From Anisus vortex (taxonomy: Eukaryota; Mollusca; Gastropoda; Planorbidae), in the NCBI GenBank assembly GCA_949126835.1, contig OX421497.1, forward strand, positions 3,775,024-3,839,023: a stretch of 64,000 nucleotides of DNA. Direction: 5' to 3'. A program made the position numbers and the translations under genes. Shown here one piece after another: positions 11,283 through 23,029 of this stretch (position 1 is the stretch's first letter; each line of letters opens with the position of its first letter). The notes under the pieces were generated by a model. The model was not told where the DNA came from. It was given only the letters and a program-made list of their open reading frames with translations, and made no database searches.

Positions 11283-11605
11283 GGATGAACATAAATAAAC
11301 GAGGAAGAATCCACCAGGATTGTCATGAGCCATTTTTTAGGATGTCGTGATAGTGACCAGACAAGTAAAATGGCCAACCCTCCGGTATGTTTTATGTGAC
11401 ATTTAGAACCGAATGTCAAATGACAGAAAGTAAAACAGTGTATTCTCAAGACCATGATAGTTAACGGTAGAAGGCAAAAAAAAAAAGGTACACTTATAAG
11501 GAATGGGTAATGTTGAGAAGTATATAAGATGCGCAAGCATAAAGGAAGAAACCTTTTAATTAAAACTGACCTTCAATCAAAAGACAGTAATGTAGTTCCT
11601 CTGTT
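11283..11605. other. unassigned sequence
   Basis: The 87-codon minus-strand ORF at 11273-11536 has no recognisable domain and begins inside the SINE. I do not support it. Confidence 0.35.
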
Positions 11606-11866
11606 ATCAATCTGTAATCAATCTGTAATCAATCTGTAATCAATCTGTAATCAATCTGTAATAAATCTGTAATCAATCTGTAATCAATCTGTAATCAATC
11701 TGTAATCAATCTGTAATCAATCTGTAATCAATCTGTAATCAATCTGTAATCAATCTGTAATCAATCTGTAATCAATCTGTAATCAATCTGTAATCAATCT
11801 GTAATCAATCTGTAATCAATCTGTAATCAATCTGTAATCAATCTGTAATCAATCTGTAATCAATCA
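11606..11866. repeat. 11-bp minisatellite, about 24 copies
   Basis: The unit ATCAATCTGTA is nearly invariant; one copy reads ATAAATCTGTA. Confidence 0.97.
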
Positions 11867-13454
11867 ATTCTGAGGATCTCGATAGGTAGGTAAATCAATA
11901 TATTGAACACCTAATAGTAGCACCTGATCCTTAAGTATAAAAATAGAGGACAAGTCGGAGATACCGACTTTACATGGTGATCACTTTCGGGACACAAATG
12001 AACTAAGCGCAATTTCTGAGTTCTAATCTGGACTGAAAGCTAGTAGTAATCCTATCAGCTCTAAGTAATCTTTATCGCACCATCTGAGGACGAATTCTAG
12101 CTTCATTTCCCTCAGCTTCACAAAACTATTGACTTCAATCTAAGGACCTACTTTCATGCATCCGTTCATCCGCGCATTAATTCCATTCCTATCCAAATTG
12201 TAATGGATAAACACAATGAAGAGAACAACAACTTCCGTCGTGATAAATAGGTAAGTTTCCATAGCCGATAGGCCCTATATGTAGCAGAGTATTCTAAAGA
12301 ACCCAACACGCCAGCAACATAAAGATCCAAGAAATACATGTGACTATAATGCATTTAGAGGGCATACGCAATATACTTCGCTTATTAAATCTATTTGCTG
12401 CAGAAAGCCATGGATGCGCAGATCGCCTCTTTTGAATGTCTTGTGCTGGAGTCCATGTAGAAAGTCAGAGTACGCAGCTATGGTGGCTAGCCGACATTAC
12501 AAAAAGGCGGCTTAATACAGGACACACAATCTTCTTGTTTCCGGTGGCTACGGAAACCGGAGAACGCTTGCATCATTTATACTAAGGACCAGAATTATCT
12601 AGATTTTTTTAACCGTTGCTGGTTAACTCTAAATAACTCTTTATTTGTGGCCACTAGTAAAGTATTTTTAACTTGTGTACTCTGTAATAGGTGAAAAAGG
12701 CGTTGGTCTACCGGGTGAACCGGGGTACTTGGCGAACCGGGGTACTTGGTGAACTCGGGCTATTCTGTCAACCAGGATTGTTTCAAGGGCCCGAATCCCG
12801 GCCCGGAAGAAGCCCAGAAGTTCAAAATTGTTTAAAACCATCTTTTATCTCTAAAAGAACAATTGAATTTTGTCATGAGCGCGTTAGATAATTTGCCAGA
12901 AAATGTGAAATGTGTTTTTAAACCCAGTTCTGGGTTTGCTCTAAAGTTTTAAGGAGATGAAAAGCTGAAACAGGTTTAATCTTCTTGAACTTATAATGCT
13001 ATCACGATTTTCAAAATTGCTAGTTGATGGCTAGTAGACTTCTTCTTCTTTAGGTGCCAGGTCTGGAACAGACAACGGCGGTCATGACTCTCCATTCTTT
13101 CCTGTTGGTAGCTATTTGAAGGAAGTTATTATTACTTATGTTGTTGTTCGTGGCCCATTCGTTCAGGCTTTCTACACATGTCAGCCTTTGTCTTCCTTTG
13201 TCTTTCTTAACAGATATTTTCCCACAAATCCAGTCTTTCTATACCATTTTTCCTATAGTTGACTAAATGTTAGATACCATGGAAGCTGGGGTAGATTCGT
13301 GGACATCTTCCAGACAGTGAACTTTTTACCTGGCTTTCAGCAAGAGACTTTCACTAGATCTCCGCATCCCGCCCACGATGATGAAACAAACATATATCTG
13401 TCAAATTGATGGATCGAACGTTTCATGATTTTGTGTAAAGACGGTACATCTTTT
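11867..13454. other. unassigned, with a SINE-tail remnant
   Basis: At 12523-12577 a diverged copy of the SINE tail is visible (ACACAATC...GGTGGCTACGGAAACCGG...GAACGCTTGC). A short repeat of GGTGAACCGGGGTACTTGGC-like words lies at 12710-12765. The rest is unrecognised. Confidence 0.4.
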
Positions 13455-13606
13455 TGTCTTGTTTCAACAAACTTTTTTACCCCATGTGTTCTATTTCGTG
13501 AAAATTGTCATCATTCCAACTGGCATTCGTGCATGGAATGGGTTACCTGAAATAGTTAAGAAGCTCAAAGTATTTTTTAAAAATAAATACTGCAAGCGTA
13601 TGCTTA
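13455..13606 (+). pseudogene. LINE-B reverse-transcriptase tail fragment
   Basis: The + strand encodes IIPTGIRAWNGLPEIVKKLK, closely like the minus-strand product at 40339-40563 (FTNGIRAWNRLPEQTRKTL). This F-x-x-G-I-R-x-W-N-x-L-P pattern is the extreme C-terminal part of CR1/Jockey-type LINE ORF2. A SINE follows within a few bases. Confidence 0.65.
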
Positions 13607-13611
13607 AACTG

Positions 13612-13890
13612 GAGACACGGTGGCCGAGCGGTAGCGTTAGGCTGGCGTATCGAAGGTCATGGGTTCGAATTCTGTTGAAAGCTAGGAATGAATTTTTTTC
13701 TCGGTATTCGAGGTTGTCTCTGAGTCTACCCAGCTCTGATGGGTACCTGACCTTAGTCGGGGTAAAGTAAATGCGGCTGTGCGTAGTGCTGGCCACACAA
13801 TCAACTAGTATGCCGTGGCCACAGAAACTGGTGAACTCTGCTTCGCCGGTCCTATGGATCAATTTGGTCCGACGGGATATTTTTAGGCTT
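13612..13890 (+). mobile_element. tRNA-derived SINE, full length
   Basis: The complete architecture is present: GGTGGCCGAGCGGTAGCG (A box), GGTTCGAATTC (B box), a T run, TGTCTCTGAGTCTACCCAGC, GATGGGTACCTGAC, GCTGGCCACACAATC, TGGCCACAGAAACTGGTGAA and GGTCCGACGGGATATTTTT. It is one of the best copies in the window. Confidence 0.92.
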
Positions 13891-14186
13891 AAACTGCATG
13901 GAACAAATCTTTTTCGTAGATGGGTCGTACGTACGCTAGAACGTACCCTAAGTCTTTTATAGCTGTCTTGCACTGTTAAAACTTTTATTTAGCGGCCATT
14001 GCAATGCAACCATTATTTTTAAATTGTATTTATGTGTTTACCTAAAGAGAGTCACAAATCCGGCCCTTACCCAACCGGATGAGGTAACGCCTCTGATTGT
14101 AGGCTGTACAAGACAAATCCCTCCCGCAACATGATAGTTCCGACCTTGAATCCTCTTTGACACGTGTCACATTGGAGAAAATATAT
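13891..14186. other. unassigned sequence
   Basis: Nothing recognised between the SINE and the 20-bp array. Confidence 0.35.
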
Positions 14187-14430
14187 ACCACCCCACCATC
14201 CACCACAACACCCCACCATCCACCACAACACCCCACCATCCACCACAACACCCCACCATCCACCACAACACTCCACCATCCACCACAACACCCCACCATC
14301 TACCACAACACCCCACCATCCACCACAACACCCCACCATCCACCACAACACCCCACCATCCACCACAACACCCAACCATCCAACACAACACCCCCACACC
14401 CCACCACAACACCCCCACACCCCACCACAA
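14187..14430. repeat. 20-bp minisatellite, about 12 copies
   Basis: The unit CACCCCACCATCCACCACAA is repeated, degenerating to CCCCCACACCCCACCACAA-type units at the right end. The strands are strongly asymmetric (C/A against G/T). All overlapping ORFs are products of the repeat. Confidence 0.97.
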
Positions 14431-15009
14431 ACGAAAAAAAACTCAACCGACTCGGTTGATGCTCTATTATTTTGTTTGCTCGATTAATTTGATTCCGCCA
14501 GTGGGTGTGGGAATAATGCGGTTATAATTACGTCATTTCCTGACATAAAATTCGTCATCTTTGTGTCACGTGTAAACATTTAGACCGCCATATTTGTTTA
14601 TATATAGATTTTTTTTTTCTTTCACTTTTCATGATTTCTCTCCCCTTTTTTAATATTGTTTGTTATTATTTTCTCTTGATGTTATTATCGCAATCAGCTT
14701 GTAGTTTATATGCTGTTGACGGGAACTCTTCCTGACTTTTACATTTAGGTAATAATTGAATGGAATGTCATTATTTTTTTTTCTTGTTTGTTTTCTGTGT
14801 TCGTTATTTTTGAATAGACTGGTGTGGTTATGTGGTAAAAAGGCTTCAGCTGGCTACACATACACACAAACGAAAAATTATTTGATAGCTTGGGGATGTA
14901 AGCCCTCTCCACATCCGCCAGAGCTCGTAAAAGTGGCAGTAACCCAAAAACAACCTGTTGCAATGCTCAGATAAACATAAGGACTAAATCACGTACGCCA
15001 GAACAAATG
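14431..15009. other. unassigned sequence
   Basis: No gene or family recognised; T runs near 14610 and 14775. Confidence 0.35.
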
Positions 15010-15185
15010 CATATAAGTACTCTTTCTTCCCGAAGGACATTCGGACAGACCAGGAAAACCAGTAACTTAACATTATTTAAAACATTAGTAAAAATGCAAG
15101 ACTAGACTCGGACATCGGACGAGCGTAGGAAGCAATAATATTCTTTATAGAAGGAGCGTCTGTAATGTATAAGATCTGAAAAATT
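15010..15185 (+). mobile_element. LINE-B 3' end
   Basis: The order matches the reverse complement of 46222-46400: TCTTTCTTCCCGAAGG, ACCAGGAAAACCAGTAACTT, AATGCAAGACTAGACTCGG, then a terminus GAAGGAGCGTCTGTAATGTA. Confidence 0.7.
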
Positions 15186-16104
15186 GGTGAAAGTGACTTA
15201 ACGGGGGGGGGGGGGGCGATTTGAGACAGGTTGGACAACTGCCCATTAGAGTTGCGGCGTAAGCCCTGCCCGAATAGCACGGATCCGTGGAGGCGAATTA
15301 GTCTACCTTCACTCGTGGCACTATGTAGAACTGACCTTGGCTCATTGGCCTTAGGCCGAAAATGACATACGATATAGCGCCACTGTGAGTAGAACACGAT
15401 AACAATATTAGATTCTGATCTATACGATAACCCTGCTAAAAGCAATCGAAAATAAAATTGGTGGGCCACTTTCCATTGACCCTTAAGAGGATTTAGCCTC
15501 ACTGCATGCAATCTCAGAGTTATATATATATATTATACTTACATCCAGGACCTGTATGTTAACACGCTGATCTTGCTTCAAATCATATCATTGAAGAGCC
15601 AATGCGTCATTCCTGAAAGATCGTGTCTATCTCCTGGTGATTTCTACAAGTTTTTTTATCCATAGATCTGGGCGACATTTATTTATAAATATATTTTTGG
15701 GGGGTATTTTTTTTTCTGTTTATTGGTTGTGCCAAAGAAATATTTTTTTTTTTTTTTAAATTTCAAACGAAGGCAGTCAAATAGATAGACACGGCGTTTC
15801 ATATTTAGCACAAATCACATACCAGCACTGACGGTGCCATTTGTTTTTTAGTCTAAACATCGACTGTGTGACAATGATAAATACCATGGCTGACTTTATT
15901 ATTAATAGTCGGAATCCAATCCTACCCAACCCTCCCCTCCCCACCCGTTTCTTTCTCTCTGAAAGAATGTCACGTGACCGATTGGGTTTGGGTGGGAGAA
16001 GGCGCAGAAAAAGTTTGTTCTGTGGTGGAACGCACCAAGATAAGATAGCGCCCATCTCGCCCCGCCTCTCCCTGCTCCTTTCTCACCCCACCGTTTCTTA
16101 TCTT
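15186..16104. other. unassigned, with homopolymer runs
   Basis: A G run of about 15 lies at 15201-15216, T runs at about 15700-15760, and a CT-rich patch at 15930-15965. Paired ORFs on both strands at 15777-16119 have no domain. No gene called. Confidence 0.35.
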
Positions 16105-16545
16105 GGGGAGGCACGGTGATCTGCCGGCTCGCCCTTAACGAAACGTCCTAGGTTCGAGTCCTGGTAAGAAACCTGGGGTGCCCCCCCCCCCGGGTGAAAT
16201 TGGGCGGTCCATGTGTCTACCCATGTGATACATGTCACTTGTTGGGGAACAGTAAATGAGGCTGGGCATTGTACTGGTCAAACAATCTCCCATACAGGCA
16301 GTCAGGGGCGAAGCCAGAAATTTTTTCCAGGGGGCTGAACTTTAGCGTGACAAAGATTTACCAAATTTTTAGCGAACTTAGTGCATATTTTTAAAAAAAT
16401 CAGTTGAAAAAAAAAAAAATTAAATTCCAGGGGGAGCTTAGCCCCCCCCCCCCCTCAGCCCCCCCCCCCTGTGGCTTCGCCCCTGCAGGCAGTGGCCACT
16501 TTTGAACGCTGCCTATTCTATTGCCCCATAGACCAACACGGTGTA
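16105..16545 (+). mobile_element. diverged tRNA-SINE interrupted by a hAT
   Basis: The B box AGGTTCGAGTCCTGG and the body (GTGTCTACCCATGTGATAC, GGCTGGGCATTGTACTGGTC) are followed by a clean insertion at 16303-16485. The tail then resumes with GGCCACTTTTGAACGCTGCC. Divergence is high, so this copy is older than the insertion. Confidence 0.75.
16303..16485 (+). mobile_element. 183-bp hAT MITE with perfect 8-bp TSD
   Basis: The ends CAGGGGCGAAGCCA and TGGCTTCGCCCCTG are inverted repeats (GTGGCTTCG at the right end). The flanks 16295-16302 and 16486-16493 are both CAGGCAGT. The 8-bp duplication and CAGGG ends fit hAT. The interior has poly-A and poly-C runs and no coding capacity. Confidence 0.9.
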
Positions 16546-16792
16546 AAAAAGAGAATTTACTTAGTTTTTTCCTTCTTGATGATGTTACAATAGTTTTACC
16601 TTTTGCTAAGCATTTTATGTGCCAAATATTTATATCTGTTGAAATGTCTTTTGGCCCGCTGATAGCGTAGCTTTTTATACTTTGTTTACAATAAGATTGT
16701 TATTGTTTTCTTATTGGCACGTAAATATTGTTTTTGTTTCTTCGTCGGAATAAACAATTAGGCGTGTATATTCGTAGGTTAATTGTATTTAA

Positions 16793-17212
16793 TTAATAAT
16801 AATAATAATGGTCATTTTATAGCGCTTCTATCCATGCTATTAATTTAGCATGTGAATTGCAGTGGCAGATGTATTAGTTTGTAAGGCACACAGCCGCTAG
16901 CAAAAGGAAATGTCTTTAAACTCTTTTTAAAATACTCTTTTGTCTTTTCTCAGTGTCTGAGGCAAGCTGTTCCTTAAAGAAGGCGCCACAGATTCAGATG
17001 AGCGCACTCCAAGGTACTTCTTTTTGTGTCCAGCCACAATGGGAATTTTGAGGCGTGACTGTGATGAAGAGTGCAGTTCCCTTGATGGCTCATGCCTTGA
17101 TATAAGTTCTCAAAGATAGGAAGGAGCAGTGCCATTTATACATTTACTGCAATGCTGGGGCTGATGCTCGTAGGTTATCTTTCTATTTGACGGGAGCTGG
17201 GATGCTGAAACT
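16793..17212 (-). pseudogene. LINE-A reverse-transcriptase tail and 3' end
   Basis: It is the reverse complement of the segments at 31745-32208 and 24632-24985. The minus strand still shows APSYL, SSSQS, VAGHKKKY, SVAPSL and LPQTLR in broken frames, then ends in ATT repeats. This is the C-terminal tail of a CR1/Jockey-type LINE. Confidence 0.75.
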
Positions 17213-17263
17213 ATAGTGCTTAGATTAGCATCGGACTTGATCTGTTTCATTTAGAGTGTGGAG

Positions 17264-17468
17264 CAGGGATTGGCAACCTACGGTATGCGTGCCAGACTTG
17301 GCATGTTCAGTGGGACGCAGGAGACCTCGAAAAGGCAATTCAAGTCTCTTCTACAAGTCTCTTCTATTTAAGGCTGGATCAGAATGACTTGTAGACAGTT
17401 GGCTTTATGATTGAATTTTTATAAAATCCAACTCTGGCACACTATTATCAAAAGGTTGCCGAACCCTG
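17264..17468 (+). mobile_element. hAT MITE (CAGGG.TTGGCAACC family), 205 bp
   Basis: It starts CAGGGATTGGCAACCTACGG and ends AAAAGGTTGCCGAACCCTG. The body GCGTGCCAGACTTGGCA and CAATTCAAGTCTCTTCTAC is shared with 29658-29911, 50143-50351 and 53385-53577. A clear target duplication is not visible here. Confidence 0.75.
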
Positions 17469-17676
17469 GAGTCATAAACTTGTAATTAGAGGCCACTATT
17501 GTTATTATAAGATAATTATTGTCACACAAAGAAACACACGCAAAGCGAACACATTGATTTTTTACGATACATTCTTTCAAATTATAACAAACGTTACGAA
17601 TTTGTAACGCTTTAGTCAGTGATATTCTTTTTGTCTTCTTATTCGCCATTATCAACTCCTCCTAGAGCATACGCCA

Positions 17677-17900
17677 TCAACAATTTTCTTTCCATGTCTT
17701 CCTGTCTCTAGCTATCTTCTCTAACTCTTTCCAGCTTTTCCTGGTCAGCTGCTCGTCCTTTTCTACTTCTCTCCGCCAGGTGTTCTTGGGTGTACCTCTT
17801 CTTCTTGCACCCTGTGGATTCCATGCAAGAGCTTGTATAGTCAAATTTGTAGTCGGTTTTCTCAACGTGTGACCTATCCATATCCATCTTCTATTTTTTT
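17677..17900 (-). pseudogene. LINE-E C-terminal fragment (RRWxWIGH motif)
   Basis: The minus-strand product reads RRWIWIGHTLRKP...QALAWNPQGARRRGTPKNTWRREVE...WKELEKIARDRKTWKENC (cited here in pieces). This conserved block lies C-terminal to the reverse transcriptase in many animal LINEs. The frame is open over about 70 codons. A SINE sits just upstream of it, so the rest of the LINE is lost. Confidence 0.75.
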
Positions 17901-17934
17901 TGTATATAGTATATTGTTTTATAAAGAGTATATA

Positions 17935-18178
17935 TGAGGCGCAGTGGCCTAGCAGTAGAGCGCTCGGTTGTTTTACCAAAAGTCCTAGGTTTGTTCCTCG
18001 GTGTCTGTGAGTCCACCCAGTTCTGATGGGTACCTGACAATAGTTGCGGATAAGTAAAGAGGCTGTGCTTTTGTGCTGGCCACACTGTCCCCTTGTTTGC
18101 AATTGCCACGGAAAATTGTGAACGCTGCTTTGCATGCCCTATGGATGCAATCGATCTGAAACGGATACTTGCTTAATC
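17935..18178 (+). mobile_element. tRNA-derived SINE, diverged
   Basis: GGCGCAGTGGCCTAGCAGTA (A box region), a weakened B box AGGTTTGTTCC, GTGAGTCCACCCAGTTCTGA, TGCTGGCCACACTGTCCCCT and a GAAACGGATACTT tail. The T-run segment after the head is shortened. Confidence 0.78.
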
Positions 18179-18339
18179 TATACCGGAAGACTTCCTGGTG
18201 TAAAGCTAAAACCGATAGAGCTATATATATTGCTTCATCATATAGTCCTTCTCTTCATACCAATCCCAATACACAATATATCTCGCCGATACTAACTCTA
18301 CTGTTACGGCGGGCCTTTTGTTTTCTCCTGCGCCATAGA

Positions 18340-18600
18340 CACACGGAGGGGGGGGGGAGGGAAACCATCTCAATGCCGGCGTGACATTTCAATTGTCTGG
18401 CACTGATTCATCCTGCCCAGCCCCCCCCCCACACACACACACACGCCGGTGGTTGTCTCATCTCCCTCCCCACCAGAAGATCATCAAACTCCCCCCCACC
18501 ACCACCACCACACACACACTCCCTTCCACCCTCACACATCCCACCCAACCACCATCAAACTACCATCACAAACCACCACCCCATCTCCCCCGACTCTCTC
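18340..18600. repeat. C/A-rich low-complexity tract
   Basis: A G run, a C run, CA repeats and CCA repeats follow one another. ORFs here are proline/threonine/histidine low complexity. Confidence 0.85.
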
Positions 18601-19549
18601 GTTTGTTTCCAGTATCGATGGTATTACGTTGGGTGATCTCATTGAGTACTCTCACTTCGTTCTTGAGAGCTCACGCCATAGACTTTCCTACATTTTGTTT
18701 GGTTGATTTTTGAATGTTTGTTGTTGTTGTTGTTTTTTTTTTTGTGGGTTGTACATCTGGTTTTTTTTAAGTTTCCCTGAAAAGTAAAACAGGTTTCCGT
18801 TTGTCAGGTGTGAGAAAACGTTTCTTGATCTTTTTTCATGGTGTTTTCATTTTTTAAACCGAAATTTTCTAGAGCGACATTTTATATTTTTATATTAGTT
18901 ACATTAATGTTTTTTTTTTATCTCTTACCATGCACTCCTCTTTTTTAAATTTATTTTGGGGTTTTCCCAAAGCTATTAACAGGGAATAAAAAACAAAAAA
19001 AAATAGCCTTACAGCCCTAAATGTGCTAAATAAACTGTACCATTTATTCTTAAAGGAACACCTTCCAGAGCAAATTATCTTTAGATGGTTGTGAACCAAA
19101 AAAAATCGTTTTGTGTTTTTGGCATGCAAAGAGATTGTGTGGGCAACACACAGGACAGCAACATTTACTTTAACCAAGCATAATTTAAAAAAAGAAAAAA
19201 ATATTTCAGCGTATTATTAGTTTTTAATCCATAAATCTTCTTAGTTGCAATCCAAACGTGCTGACAATTAACCTGGGATATTGCAATAGGTGGGCCTTTC
19301 AAGAGTGACCACCATAGACATAAAGCTTTTAAACGTTGTTTTTTTATTGTATCGATAATGTCAATACATTTTCTGATATCTTATAGCTGTATACGACCCA
19401 ACTGCAATAATCCAAATTTCGTCTCCTCCCCCCCCCCCTTTTTCCAGAAACAGTTTATCACAGCCCAATAGAAAAGTTTGTATCTAAAAATTTGCCATAT
19501 TTATGTCTCTCATCTTACAGTGAGATATGCGTCTTGATATCTGTATGCA
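18601..19549. other. unassigned AT-rich sequence
   Basis: GTT and T runs near 18720-18740. No gene recognised. Confidence 0.35.
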
Positions 19550-19632
19550 CGGTGGCCGAGGGGCAGCGCGTTTGACTGGCGTACCGAAGGTCATGGGTTC
19601 GAATCCTGGTGAAGGATAGGGAACGATTTGGA
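19550..19632 (+). mobile_element. tRNA-derived SINE, head only
   Basis: An intact head with GGTGGCCGAGGGGCAGCG, CGTACCGAAGGTCATGGG and the B box GGTTCGAATCC. It stops shortly after GTGAAGGATAGG. Both Pol III boxes are well preserved, although the body is missing. Confidence 0.8.
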
Positions 19633-20091
19633 TACTTTCTATGTATAACAGATAGCAGTAAAGCGGATTTATGTAGATATTCATTGCATAGATGGTTTTT
19701 AAAGCAAAAAGCCTACAATAAGTTAATCGATATTATATAGCTTGACACAATCACATTAATCTGTTTTTTAATAGAGCGCAGAAAGAAAACCCCAATTAAG
19801 CAGCAAGTAATCCGAAAAAATAACCAGAATAACAACGAATGGTGTATAGAGATTCATTTAGTGGCCTACAGTAAATCCACACCAGGGTCCAATCAAGCCG
19901 CACCAGGGTCCAATCAAGCGTTAACTCCGCTAGAGTTAATTAGCTCCAGTCACCAGGTGTCAAGTCTACTATACCATTCCATCGGTTTACCTTATCACCC
20001 CCCCCCCCCCCCCACACCCTACTTATCTTAAGAGAAAGGAACAACACAAAAAAACTAGCTACAAAACAGAGTTAAAGATCGTGTGGTTTAG
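19633..20091. other. unassigned sequence
   Basis: A short direct repeat CACCAGGGTCCAATCAAGC occurs twice at 19880-19920. C run at about 20000-20013. Confidence 0.4.
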
Positions 20092-20173
20092 TTAACCCTT
20101 ACAGTCCCGGGCGCGTATATAGCGGAACTGAAGGCAGCATAGATAGAAGTAGGTCAGTACGGAAAGGGTTTAA
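20092..20173 (+). mobile_element. TTAA-flanked 74-bp micro-element, copy 1
   Basis: TTAA at 20092-20095, then CCCTTACAGTCCCGGGCGCG and ending GGAAAGGG with TTAA following after one extra T. It is nearly identical to 33638-33710 and to the inverse at 57040-57112. TTAA target sites and CCCTT/AAGGG ends fit a piggyBac-type MITE. Confidence 0.75.
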
Positions 20174-20757
20174 TTGGGGTAGAAAGTGCTGACTTGGCCG
20201 TTATCCGGACCCTATACAGAGGTGTAAAAAACAACAGCAAATGTCAGCATAGTGTTTACATAGGCGTCCCCGATCATTTTAGTGGTATGGTGTGTGTGGT
20301 GGGGAACAAAAAATAACATTAAAATAATTCAGGACCCGGAAACGTAAGGGATAAGCTGTAAAGACAATTATTTTCTTAAACTCTGGACGTTGCCCCCGTC
20401 CCCTCCACAACACTTCCATTCTCCACAAAGGATTGACCCCACCCTACACCGAAACAAACTTCTAAACGACCGTGGACATTGAATATTGTATGGGCATATC
20501 GAATTGCCGTCATGGCGTTCGCCCGGAAACGCAAATGTCCCAGTGTAATCTTTAAACCCCGCGTTAGTCGAAATCCTTGTAGGGCGTGTCCTCTAATGGG
20601 CCGTTTCCAGGAAGTCGAGTTGGATAGGTCTAGTCCTAGGAGAGTCTAGCCCTGGCGGATTTAATCCTAGTGAAGCTCAAAGCTCCGAGAAATGATTAGT
20701 TCTTGGTAAAAAGGATCAAATGAAAGCTCTGGCACTAGGGAACCCAAGAGAATTGTG
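20174..20757. other. unassigned sequence
   Basis: No gene or repeat recognised. A small GAGTCTAGCCCTGG/GGTCTAGTCCTAGG pair lies at 20625-20660. Confidence 0.35.
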
Positions 20758-21040
20758 GGTTATGAGCGGGCAATGAGCGGACAATAAGCGGGCAATGAGC
20801 GGGCAATAAGCGGGCAATGCGCGGGCAATGCGCGGACAATAAGCTGGCAATAAGCGGGCAATGAGCGGACAATAAGCGGACAATAAGCGAGCAATGAGCG
20901 GACAATAAGTGGACAATGAGCGGACAATGAGCGGACAATAAGCGGACAATGAGCGGACAGTGAGCGGACAATGAGCGGACAATGAGCGGACAATGAGCGG
21001 GTTATGAGCGGGCAATAAGCGGGCAATGAGCTGGCTAAAG
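20758..21040. repeat. 11-bp minisatellite, about 26 copies
   Basis: The unit is TGAGCGGACAA, with mixed variants (TAAGCGGGCAA, TGCGCGGGCAA). All three minus frames are open, giving repeated S-A-H-C-P-L-I peptides, an artefact. It is more variable than the other arrays, so it is probably older. Confidence 0.95.
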
Positions 21041-21183
21041 CCAACACAATCTTTCAAAATCCCGAACTCTGAAAGTACACTTTTTCAGAACTAAATCTGG
21101 ACTGTGTCAATGTCACACTTTTGTGTTTTCTTTTGACAATTAGACACAAGTCACCGATAGATATAATTGTCACAAGAAAGGTT

Positions 21184-21461
21184 AAGTACCCGTAGGTCCA
21201 AATTGATCGTAATGTTGGTGAAGCAGCGTTATGCCGGTGAAGCATCTCTGTGGGCATGGCATACTAGGTGATTGTGTGGCCAGCACAACGCCCGGCCGCC
21301 TTTACTTGACCCCAACTTATGTCAGTTACCCATCAGAGCTGGGTAGAATCAGGTACAACCTCGTGTTCCCGGGAAAGATATTCTAGCCTTTACTCGGGAT
21401 TCGAACCTAGGATCATCGGTTCACCAAGTCGAACGCGCTGCCACTCGGCCACTGAGCCTTC
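21184..21461 (-). mobile_element. tRNA-derived SINE, full length
   Basis: On the minus strand: GTGGCCGAGTGGCAGCG, B box GGTTCGAATCC, CTGATTCTACCCAGCTCTGA, TGCTGGCCACACAATCACCT and a GGACCTACGGGTACTT tail. It has an extra 20-bp stretch near the GGTGAAGCA motif, which is duplicated. A TATATA tract abuts the head. Confidence 0.88.
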
Positions 21462-22476
21462 CTATAATATATATATACCTGTATCTATTTCTTTAAAGAT
21501 TCCATCTTTGGCTTATGTCTTTATTTAATCAGACACTTTTCTTTTTGCTTCATACAATGTTTTTTTCTTGCTTAGTTTAAACTTTGACCTTTGCACAGTT
21601 AAAAGCAACAGAAATGTGACCAGATGGTTGTGAGCCGATCTAAAACAGACCATCACCTGCTCACCCTGACATGGTGTCACCTTGTGTGACGCCCCCTGAT
21701 AAATCTCACTTATCAACCCGTTGGTGGAGGCTGTTTACGTGCGAAGTCCCACATAGGTTTGACCTCACATCAACTCAGCGCGCGACGTCAACGCTAAACG
21801 CAGGGTTTAAAATGACCAACTAAAACATGGCGGCTATACAACAAAACAACCAAAAATAAAACGACCTTAACAAAACATCAACATGACTATATATTATGTT
21901 ATTAAATTTCTTAAATTATAAGTTCCTCTGACGGTTTTTTTTGTTTTTTTCGTTTCTTTAACGCTAGATACGTCTATGTCGTTTTGACCTTTCTAAGAAA
22001 ACATCATTATTAATCTACTTTCAGCTTCTTGCAAATAGACAACAAATAAGATATTGGTTAATATATCACTTAAGGAGTCGTCCATAAAGGACGTTACGCA
22101 CCAAGAGGAGAGATGCGTGGGGGTTTCAACAATTATGACGATGTGTAACAGGAGGTGGGAGAGGGTGTGTTTGTGGGGTGGGGAGGGGGAATGGCGGCTG
22201 TTTAAACAACTCGAAGAAGCGTCTAAAAAATGTGCATCTTGACATTAAATTTCCAAGTTTAAAAAAAAAACAACTTTATAAACTACAATAAGGACATTGG
22301 TAAAAGAGTACATTGTCAGAGATGTAGACTATACTTCCTATTCGACAAAGCGGTTAACTACAGGGATATTCGATATTATTTTTAGTAGTATTTTCGCAAG
22401 TTTAAATAAGATTTATATGAGTAGGGGGAAATTAAGACATGTTAATGCATGGTTACTGAATCGCATTAAAGTAGAC

Positions 22477-22479
<3 letters not shown>
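21462..22479. other. unassigned sequence
   Basis: No gene recognised. It contains T runs near 21940 and a G-rich patch at 22160-22190. Confidence 0.35.
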
Positions 22480-22517
<38 letters not shown>

Positions 22518-22518
22518 G
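22480..22518. repeat. (GA)n microsatellite
   Basis: An AGAGAG run of about 35 bp. Confidence 0.95.
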
Positions 22519-23029
22519 GGAGAGAGTGGGACAAATTTTTTGTGAAGACTGTCGTGAATGAGAAGTGTAAAAAGTTGGCAGAAATCGTGTAACGTTATTT
22601 ATGGACGGCCCATATACAGCTGACATTGTATGTGATTTTTATATAAAGACTGCCAATACAATATTAATATGATAAGCTGAAATGGAAATACAGACAATAA
22701 TTTATGGAGATTCGCTTTCAGTCAATGTGCAGAACGGATAGCCTGTTGTTTTGTGGCAATAATGTAAAAACTGCAAAATCTCGGGCTAAATGGAAAAATT
22801 ATGCGCTGCACTATTCGTCTCGGAGAGTATGTTCTATGTAGGTCAAAGGTCATAACGTAAATATAAAAATAGCATATGACGCTACGTCTATCAATTTTTT
22901 TAAGGTTGCTATTTTCTCCCCTTTACAAATAAATCCACTGCTACTATGATTTATTGCAGCGTTTCCTGCATTTCGGGTCTTGGCCGGCCACCGGGCCACG
23001 AAACAAGAATTAACTGGTAGAAAATCGGC
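22519..23029. other. unassigned sequence
   Basis: Nothing recognised. Confidence 0.35.

Noticed and set aside
11606..11866. CRISPR-like regular array
   Set aside because: Units are contiguous with no unique spacers; it is a minisatellite in a eukaryotic context.
13612..13690. Possible tRNA gene
   Set aside because: The A and B boxes are there, but the sequence continues into the SINE body and recurs many times; acceptor pairing is absent. It is a SINE head.
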